Part shown: one piece after another, positions 1 to 3,978 of the stretch | How positions within the stretch are numbered: the first letter of the stretch is position 1 | Layout: the number at the start of each line of letters is the position of its first letter | From: an uncultured Clostridia bacterium | GTDB lineage: Bacteria > Bacillota > Clostridia > Peptostreptococcales > Anaerovoracaceae | DNA: 6,190 nucleotides | Direction of reading: 5' to 3' | Assembly: GCA_934278965.1 (NCBI GenBank) | Contig: CAKQWL010000012.1 | Location: forward strand, 1-6,190 | The notes under the pieces: model-generated | Database searches by the model: none | Told to the model about the DNA's origin: nothing | Seen by the model: the letters and a program-made list of their open reading frames with translations, nothing else | Made by a program: the position numbers and the translations under genes

Positions 1-6
1 CTTCAT
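1..6 (-). CDS. rplW: 50S ribosomal protein L23, first two codons only (partial)
   Basis: An ATG at 6-4 followed by AAG (Met-Lys) begins at the last base of the rplD stop codon, giving a TAATG stop-start overlap. A perfect AGGAGG lies at 17-22, 10 nt upstream and inside the rplD 3' end, so a gene clearly starts here. The protein is not visible. The identity rests on the conserved bacterial S10 operon order rpsJ-rplC-rplD-rplW, and L23 usually begins Met-Lys or similar. The overlap suggests translational coupling to L4. Confidence 0.8.
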
Positions 7-629
7 TATGCGTACACCTCCTCAATTTTCTTTACTGCATCCGCAGTAAGGATCAGATTTGTGTGGTTGATGATTTCGTATACATTCATCGTACCTACGA
101 GCGCGGTCCGGATGCCCGGGATATTCGCCGCGGATCTTACAACATTATCATCCTTCTCCGCTGTTACGATGAGCGCCTTCTTCTCTGCCTTGACATTTTC
201 AAGAACCTTGATCATTTCCTTTGTCTTCGGAGCTTCAAATGTCAGAGTGTCGAGCACGATGATTTCCTTTTCCTCCGCTTTCGAGGAAAGTGCGGACAGC
301 ATTGCGAGTCTCTTCACTTTCTTCGGCACCGTGTATCTGTAATCTCTCGGCTTCGGAGCGAATACGATACCGCCGCCTACCTGTGAAGGATCGGTGGAGC
401 TTCCCTGTCTGTGACGGCCTGTTCCCTTCTGTCTGAAAGGCTTTCTTCCGCCTCCTCTTACTTCGCCTCTGTTCTTTGCGGACTGTGTTCCCTGTCTCTG
501 GTTCGCCAGGTAATTCTTTACTACTGCGTGAACAGCATACTGATTCGGAGTGATTCCGAACACCGCGTCGGCAAGTTCGATCGTACCAACTTCCGCACCG
601 CTCATATTAAGCATTTTTACTGTTGCCAT
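6..629 (-). CDS. rplD: 50S ribosomal protein L4
   Basis: L4 is a primary 23S rRNA-binding protein whose long loop lines the peptide exit tunnel. In E. coli it also represses its own operon through the S10 leader. The 207 residues match the usual length. The tunnel loop spans about residues 44-77 and shows the family signature: RQGTQSAKNRGEVRGGGRKP at 45-64, then RQKGTGRHRQGS at 66-77. It is followed by GGGIVFAPKPRDY at 85-97 and the globular domain with VPKKVKRLAMLSALSSKA at 101-118. The ATG at 629 has a GGGAGG-type ribosome binding site at 639-644 with a 9-nt spacer. rplC ends 24 nt upstream. Just after the basic loop the sequence reads STDPSQV, where many bacteria have a form close to TRxPQW or TRxPQF. 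The gene is otherwise intact. Identity is certain; autoregulation in this organism is only a possibility. Confidence 0.98.
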   Translation of the reverse strand: MATVKMLNMSGAEVGTIELADAVFGITPNQYAVHAVVKNYLANQRQGTQSAKNRGEVRGGGRKPFRQKGTGRHRQGSSTDPSQVGGGIVFAPKPRDYRYTVPKKVKRLAMLSALSSKAEEKEIIVLDTLTFEAPKTKEMIKVLENVKAEKKALIVTAEKDDNVVRSAANIPGIRTALVGTMNVYEIINHTNLILTADAVKKIEEVYA

Positions 630-653
630 TTTGTACTTCCTCCCTTCCCGGCC

Positions 654-1289
654 TTATTTGTCCTGACCTTTTACTGCGTACTGGATACGGAGAAGGCCGC
701 CTTTGCCGCCCGGCACCGCTCCCTTTACGAGCATGAGGTTTCTGTCTTCGATAACTTTTACGAGGACCACATTCTGAACCGTTACGGTCTCGCGGCCCAT
801 TCTTCCCGGTCCTTTGTTGCCCTTGAATACTCTTGACGGATAAGTACCGGCCGCAAGCGCACCTGCAAGTCTCTTGTGCTTGGAACCGTGCGTCATAGGG
901 CCTCTGTGATGTCCGTGTCTCTTGATATTACCCTGCGTGCCCTTTCCTTTGGAAACGCCCGTTACATCGAGCTTCTTTCCGATTTCGAAATCAGCAACGG
1001 TGATAACCTGTCCGATCTCATATGTGTCGCCCTCGTCCGGTGTGAACTCGGCAAGGTGCTTCTTCACCGGAACACCCGCTTTCGCAAAATGTCCTGTGAG
1101 AGGCTTGTTCACTCTCTGCGGCTTTGCGTCTTCAAAACCGATCTGCACCGCATCATAGCCGTCATTTTCCGTCGTCTTGATCTGTGTAACGACCTCCGGA
1201 CCGGCTTCGATTACGGTTACCGGAATCACTTCTCCGGCTTCGGAGAAAATCTGTGTCATTCCGATTTTCTTTCCCAAAATCATTTTCAT
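654..1289 (-). CDS. rplC: 50S ribosomal protein L3
   Basis: L3 nucleates 50S assembly, and its central extension reaches the peptidyl transferase centre. The 211 residues match the family length. The N-terminus MILGKKIGMTQIF (residues 3-15) and the motifs HHRGPMTHGS (127-136), PSRVFKG (151-157), PGRMG (161-165) and VTVQN (169-173) are diagnostic. The C-terminal LVKGAVPGGKGG (187-198) also fits. The frame stays open 22 codons further upstream, but that stretch is Arg-rich and lies in the rpsJ-rplC spacer. The ATG at 1289 is chosen because AAGGAG at 1299-1304 sits 9 nt upstream. A second ATG two codons later (1283) is possible, with a weaker AGGA 8 nt before it. In the central loop, LAGALAAG (141-148) stands where many bacteria have a form like PGSxGA, so the loop tip is divergent. 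Second visible gene of the S10 operon. Confidence 0.98.
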   Translation of the reverse strand: MKMILGKKIGMTQIFSEAGEVIPVTVIEAGPEVVTQIKTTENDGYDAVQIGFEDAKPQRVNKPLTGHFAKAGVPVKKHLAEFTPDEGDTYEIGQVITVADFEIGKKLDVTGVSKGKGTQGNIKRHGHHRGPMTHGSKHKRLAGALAAGTYPSRVFKGNKGPGRMGRETVTVQNVVLVKVIEDRNLMLVKGAVPGGKGGLLRIQYAVKGQDK

Positions 1290-1316
1290 ATTCCTGTTCT
1301 CCTTTTCTCTTACAGC

Positions 1317-1374
1317 GGATCCCGCGCGAACGCCGAAGCGCCTCCGCCGGATCATTCTAAGGGGAGTACCCTTA
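1317..1374 (-). promoter_or_regulatory. Structured spacer between rpsJ and rplC
   Basis: The 108-nt spacer at 1290-1397 is long for neighbouring genes of this operon and contains inverted repeats on the transcribed strand. TAAGGG (1374-1369) pairs with CCCTTA (1363-1358) around a TACTC loop. GATCC (1353-1349) pairs with GGATC (1322-1318) and encloses GGCGC-UUCG-GCGUU (1342-1329), a 5-bp hairpin with a cUUCGg tetraloop. No T-run follows, so this is not an intrinsic terminator. An mRNA processing, stability or translational control element is possible. The pairings are read directly; the function is inferred. Confidence 0.35.
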
Positions 1375-1397
1375 TTCTGTCTTGTGATGTTTCTGCA

Positions 1398-1709
1398 CTA
1401 CAGCTTGATTTCGATATCAACGCCTGCAGGCAGATCAAGCTTTGTCAACGCGTCCGTTGTCTTCGGTGTTGCGTTCGTGATGTCGATCAGTCTCTTGTGA
1501 GTTCTCTGCTCGAACTGCTCACGGCTGTCCTTGTACTTGTGGACCGCTCTCAGGATCGTAACCACTTCCTTCTCGGTCGGAAGCGGAATCGGTCCCGATA
1601 CATCCGCGCCGGTCTTCTTCGCTGTCTCTACGATCTTCGCTGCGGAAGCATCCAGAAGCGCGTGATCATAAGCTCTGAGTTTGATTCTGATTTTCTGTAA
1701 TTCGCTCAT
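1398..1709 (-). CDS. rpsJ: 30S ribosomal protein S10 (NusE)
   Basis: S10 is a 30S head protein. As NusE it also joins NusB in rRNA antitermination and links ribosomes to RNA polymerase through NusG. The 103 residues match the usual length. The sequence is canonical for Gram-positive S10: [16 protein letters not shown] (5-20), [11 protein letters not shown] (25-35), [11 protein letters not shown] (37-47), [20 protein letters not shown] (57-76) and the C-terminal [13 protein letters not shown] (91-103). [10 protein letters not shown] (79-88) differs slightly from the common NPTPKTVDAL. The reading frame is open 23 codons further upstream to a TTG at 1778, but family length and an AGGAGG 6 nt before the ATG at 1709 fix the start. 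It is the first gene of the ribosomal protein operon, behind a long structured leader. Confidence 0.99.
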   Translation of the reverse strand: MSELQKIRIKLRAYDHALLDASAAKIVETAKKTGADVSGPIPLPTEKEVVTILRAVHKYKDSREQFEQRTHKRLIDITNATPKTTDALTKLDLPAGVDIEIKL

Positions 1710-1715
1710 TTCGTT

Positions 1716-1721
1716 CCTCCT
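1716..1721 (-). promoter_or_regulatory. Ribosome binding site of rpsJ
   Basis: AGGAGG ends 6 nt before the ATG at 1709. It decides between this start and the in-frame upstream TTG at 1778, whose nearest Shine-Dalgarno-like GGAGG (1793-1797) is 14 nt away, too far for efficient use. Confidence 0.9.
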
Positions 1722-1881
1722 GTTTTTTGTACTGTTTTCGCTATTCTCGCACAAGGGGTTCTGTTTCCTGCCGTGCAACTCTTTCGGCGAAACCTCCGTT
1801 TTTCAACGCGTACGCGGTTTTTTCATCCCGCGTTCTGCTTTTAACACGCTTCCGTGTGTTTCCATGTCTCGCACACAAACG

Positions 1882-1904
1882 AAAAAACGGCGAATCCCTT
1901 CGCC
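1882..1904 (-). terminator. Terminator-like hairpin inside the S10 leader (candidate attenuator)
   Basis: GGCGAA (1904-1899) pairs perfectly with TTCGCC (1894-1889) around a GNRA-type GGGA loop. One G and then six T residues follow (1887-1882), which is the form of a short intrinsic terminator. It lies about 80-100 nt after the predicted start and 170 nt before rpsJ. Constitutive termination there would silence essential genes, so conditional read-through is implied if it is functional. A stretch just upstream, GTCCCT (1920-1915), can pair with AGGGAT (1899-1894), which covers the loop and part of the 3' stem. That would be an antiterminator-like alternative. Confidence 0.5.
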
Positions 1905-1928
1905 CCCGTCAAGCAGGGACAATTCTCG

Positions 1929-1962
1929 GCGGAAATTACCTGATAGCTCAGCAACTTCCCGC
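1929..1962 (-). other. Leader hairpin upstream of the candidate attenuator
   Basis: The arm at 1962-1948 pairs with the arm at 1943-1929 around the loop GCTA (1947-1944). The outer stem is GCGGGAA against TTTCCGC, 7 bp with one G-T pair. The inner stem is CTGA against TCAG. Between them TTG can pair with TAA if one G is bulged on each side, giving about 14 bp in all. It begins about 20 nt after the predicted transcription start. A stable first stem of this kind is typical of sensor domains in leader RNAs. The function is unknown. Confidence 0.45.
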
Positions 1963-1980
1963 TTCATCGCCTAAAGCAGA

Positions 1981-2016
1981 CCCTATAATGTTACACTATA
2001 TTCCAAAAGAATGCAA
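1981..2016 (-). promoter_or_regulatory. Probable sigma-A promoter of the S10 operon
   Basis: TTGCAT at 2016-2011 (-35-like, sharing the TTG) is followed after exactly 17 nt by TAACAT at 1993-1988 (-10-like, 4 of 6 to TATAAT). Transcription would start in the GGG at 1983-1981, which would make GTP the initiating nucleotide, a known means of growth-rate control at rRNA promoters of Gram-positive bacteria. An AT-rich tract that could act as an UP element lies just upstream of the -35. The match to consensus is only moderate, and the assignment rests on spacing, context and the absence of a better candidate between the hydA terminator and rpsJ. Confidence 0.5.
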
Positions 2017-2019
2017 GTA

Positions 2020-2033
2020 TTTTTTCGAAAAAA
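2020..2033. repeat. Perfect 14-bp AT-rich palindrome upstream of the S10 promoter
   Basis: TTTTTTCGAAAAAA reads the same on both strands and ends 3 bp upstream of the -35-like box. A-tracts placed here can bend DNA or bind the RNA polymerase alpha subunit (UP element), and a dyad could be an operator. The sequence shows only the symmetry and the position. Confidence 0.5.
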
Positions 2034-2205
2034 GATCCCGCGTTTTTTCTTCCTTAATACAGTTTCCCATCCAGTGTTTTCAATGCTTTTCGAGCTATAT
2101 GCCAGCACACGCATCCCGGTGTTTCATTTTTGCGGTTGATTTCGCTTTTCAAGCGCAGCCGGCATCCCGGCCGCACCGCCGTTTTTCCGACCGGAATACG
2201 GAAGG
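2034..2205. other. Intergenic stretch without a recognisable gene
   Basis: Between the hydA terminator and the S10 promoter region no reading frame has a ribosome binding site or family resemblance. The segment carries two copies of GCATCCCGG (plus strand, 2111-2119 and 2162-2170, 51 bp apart) and one copy of ATCCCGCGTT (2035-2044) that recurs inside the S10 leader at 1825-1834. No tRNA, CRISPR or insertion sequence features were seen. Confidence 0.6.
2035..2044. repeat. Non-coding 10-mer, one of a small repeat set
   Basis: ATCCCGCGTT (plus strand) occurs here and at 1825-1834. Its first eight bases, ATCCCGCG, occur again at 1319-1326. All three sites are outside coding regions: upstream of the S10 promoter, in the S10 leader and in the rpsJ-rplC spacer. 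The meaning is unknown. Confidence 0.4.
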
Positions 2206-2208
2206 AAT

Positions 2209-2248
2209 AACAAAAGCCCCAAAATCCGCATTCCGCGAATTCCGGGGC
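2209..2248 (-). terminator. Rho-independent terminator of the hyd operon
   Basis: The hairpin begins 17 nt after the hydA stop codon. GCCCCGGAATTC (2248-2237) pairs over 12 positions with GGATTTTGGGGC (2227-2216), including three G-T pairs. The inner GC/GC adds two more pairs around a GGAAT loop. TTTTGTT follows (2215-2209). The long stem, GC-rich base and T-run make a strong terminator that separates the hydrogenase operon from the S10 operon. Confidence 0.92.
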
Positions 2249-2265
2249 ATTCCACCTTTTATCGT

Positions 2266-3963
2266 TTATTTTTCATCCTGATGATAGTGAACATGCAGCA
2301 GTTCATGATTCCTGCCTTTGACAATTTCATCAAATACATAAAGTGTCTCCGGATTTCTGCTGGAGTACTTCACGCTCATGTCATTATCCGTGCGGTAAAG
2401 CGCTTTTGCACGCTTGTCCTTTCTCGGGTTCAGCGCAAACGGCTGTCCCGCGCCGCCGATACAGCCTTCCGGGCATGCCATCACTTCCACGATATCGTAA
2501 TAAACTTCTCCGCTGTCCATTTTCTGAATCAGCTCCTCCGCTGCCGCAAGACCGTGTACCACCGCGATGCGGACATCCTTACCATCCACCTGAATGATCG
2601 CTTCCTTCATGCTGGCCTTTCCGCGGACACCGATATCGCGCATTTCTTTTACATGCGCAGTTGTTTTTTCACTGGAGCACTCCCGGATCACCGCCTCCGC
2701 GACACCGCCTGTTACGCCGAAGATCACACCGGCACCGGAACCGCCCATATCAAACGGCGCATCCAGGAACTCTTCTTCAATGTGCGCAAAATCAATTCCG
2801 GCATTTTTGATCATATTCGCCAGTTCCTGCGTCGTCAAAGAAAGCTCGATAATACGCTTGCCGTTCTCCTTGCGGAACTCCGGTCTCGCCGCCTCATATT
2901 TTTTCGCGGTGCAAGGCATGATCGCAACCGAGATCAGCTCTCTTTCATCGTCCTTTCCGTAAAGCTCATCAATGACCGATCCGAACATCTGCATCGGTGA
3001 TTTGCAGCTGGAAATATTTTTATTGATCAATTCCGGATGCTTTGTCTCCGCATAACGGATCCACGCCGGGCAGCAGGAGGTAAACATCGGGAAAGGTCCG
3101 CCCGCAGCGACTCTTTCCAAAAATTCTCCAGCTTCCTCTACAACGGTCATATCCGCGCTGACAACGGTATCGAAGACCTTGTCCACGCCCATCATTTTGA
3201 GCGCCTTGACGATCTTCCCCATGACATTCGTGCCCTCCGGAAGGCCGAACTGTTCTCCGAGTGCCACGCGCACAGCCGGTGCAATCTGTACCACAACGCG
3301 CTTCGTCGGATCCGAAAGATACTTCCACATCCCATCGGTGTCATCCTTTCCCGTAATCGCGCCGGTCGGACATACCGCCGCGCACTGACCGCAGTTCACG
3401 CAGTTTGTTTCCACAATATTTCTGTCAAATGCCGGCATGACACGCATCTTGGAACCGCGATATGCGAAATCCAGGATTCCGATTCCCTGCTTTTCCTGGC
3501 ACACACGGACACAGTCTCCGCAGAGAATACACTTGTTCGGATCGCGCACGATACTTGTGCTGCTCGTATCCAACGGCTTTTCCTCACGGTGATCGGCAAA
3601 GCGAACCGTCCGGACGCCGTAGCGAAGCGCCAGCTCCTGCAGCCGGCACGCGCCGCTCTTGTCGCAAGTCGTACAATCTCTGCAGTGCGCCGCCAAAAGA
3701 AGCTCCAAAATCATTCTGCGGTGCTTGATCAAAGCCGGCGTATTCGTCTTGATCTTCATCCCGTCGCGAGGGAGCGTCGAACATGCCGCTTCAAATCCGC
3801 CCTTTTCGTTTTCTACCATGCACATACGGCAGGCACCGTATGTCGAAAGCTCCGAATAATAGCAGAGTGTCGGGAGCTCAATGCCGACCTTCCGCGTTAC
3901 TTCGAGAATATTCTTTTCATTTTCAAACTCGACCTTCATATTGTCGATGTACATATAACCCAT
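2266..3963 (-). CDS. hydA: [FeFe] hydrogenase catalytic subunit HydA (HndD type) of a trimeric NAD(P)- and ferredoxin-linked complex
   Basis: Catalyses 2H+ + 2e- to H2, or the reverse, at the H-cluster in the cytoplasm. The 565 residues resemble HndD-type subunits; Thermotoga HydA is longer through a C-terminal extension absent here. The N-terminal [2Fe-2S] domain has C34, C45, C48 and C61. The His-ligated [4Fe-4S] motif is H93, C97, C100 and C106. Two ferredoxin clusters use C145/C148/C151/C155 and C188/C191/C194/C198. The H-cluster motifs are TSCCPAW (295-301), MPCTAKKYE (349-357) and MACPEGCIGGAGQP (495-508), giving ligands C298, C351, C497 and C501, with C297 at the proton-transfer cysteine. 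E277 and E280 lie where clostridial CpI has its proton-path glutamates. The ATG at 3963 follows AGGAGG (3974-3979) by 10 nt, and that site overlaps the hydB stop region. Last gene of the operon. The HydE, HydF and HydG maturases needed for the H-cluster are not in view. Confidence 0.97.
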   Translation of the reverse strand: MGYMYIDNMKVEFENEKNILEVTRKVGIELPTLCYYSELSTYGACRMCMVENEKGGFEAACSTLPRDGMKIKTNTPALIKHRRMILELLLAAHCRDCTTCDKSGACRLQELALRYGVRTVRFADHREEKPLDTSSTSIVRDPNKCILCGDCVRVCQEKQGIGILDFAYRGSKMRVMPAFDRNIVETNCVNCGQCAAVCPTGAITGKDDTDGMWKYLSDPTKRVVVQIAPAVRVALGEQFGLPEGTNVMGKIVKALKMMGVDKVFDTVVSADMTVVEEAGEFLERVAAGGPFPMFTSCCPAWIRYAETKHPELINKNISSCKSPMQMFGSVIDELYGKDDERELISVAIMPCTAKKYEAARPEFRKENGKRIIELSLTTQELANMIKNAGIDFAHIEEEFLDAPFDMGGSGAGVIFGVTGGVAEAVIRECSSEKTTAHVKEMRDIGVRGKASMKEAIIQVDGKDVRIAVVHGLAAAEELIQKMDSGEVYYDIVEVMACPEGCIGGAGQPFALNPRKDKRAKALYRTDNDMSVKYSSRNPETLYVFDEIVKGRNHELLHVHYHQDEK

Positions 3964-3978
3964 TTTCGCTGCCCCTCC

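Larger units (their letters stand above)
1710..1983 (-). promoter_or_regulatory. rpsJ: Long structured 5' leader of the S10 operon
   Basis: About 270 nt separate the predicted transcription start (about 1981-1983) from the rpsJ ATG. In transcription order the region holds a 34-nt hairpin (1929-1962), a terminator-like hairpin with a T-run (1882-1904) and a small hairpin (about 1843-1860, ACACG pairing with CGTGT). Next comes a segment with two mutually exclusive pairings: ACGCGG (1833-1828) with CCGCGT (1817-1812), or AACGCG (1834-1829) with CGCGTT (1810-1805). The rpsJ ribosome binding site follows. No sizeable open reading frame with a ribosome binding site was seen. The layout suggests transcription attenuation of the ribosomal protein operon. 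The ligand is unknown. L4 is one candidate because it regulates the E. coli S10 operon, but I do not recognise the E. coli S10 leader fold here. Confidence 0.5.

Noticed and set aside
1290..1355. In-frame 22-codon extension of L3
   Set aside because: Arg-rich with no family match; it lies in the structured spacer, and the ATG at 1289 has a good ribosome binding site.
1710..1778. In-frame 23-codon N-terminal extension of S10 from a TTG
   Set aside because: Family length and the AGGAGG just before the ATG at 1709 fix the start; the nearest GGAGG to the TTG is 14 nt away.
1803..1865. 20-codon open frame in the S10 leader that could be a leader peptide
   Set aside because: No Shine-Dalgarno sequence before its ATG and no regulatory codon run; it lies after the terminator-like hairpin.
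1882..1983. T-box riboswitch, suggested by GCGATGAAGCGGGAAG near the 5' end of the leader
   Set aside because: The conserved T-box sequence (UGGNACCGCG) is absent and the downstream genes are not amino-acid or tRNA-synthetase genes.
1925..1985. Plus-strand tRNA-like sequence (GATAGCTCAGC resembling a D-arm)
   Set aside because: No matching D-stem partner, no T-loop GTTCGA and no acceptor stem; the similarity comes from the leader hairpin.
1727..2281. Plus-strand open frame of 184 codons spanning the intergenic region
   Set aside because: It starts at TTG without a ribosome binding site, runs through the hydA terminator and S10 promoter in antisense, and has no family resemblance.
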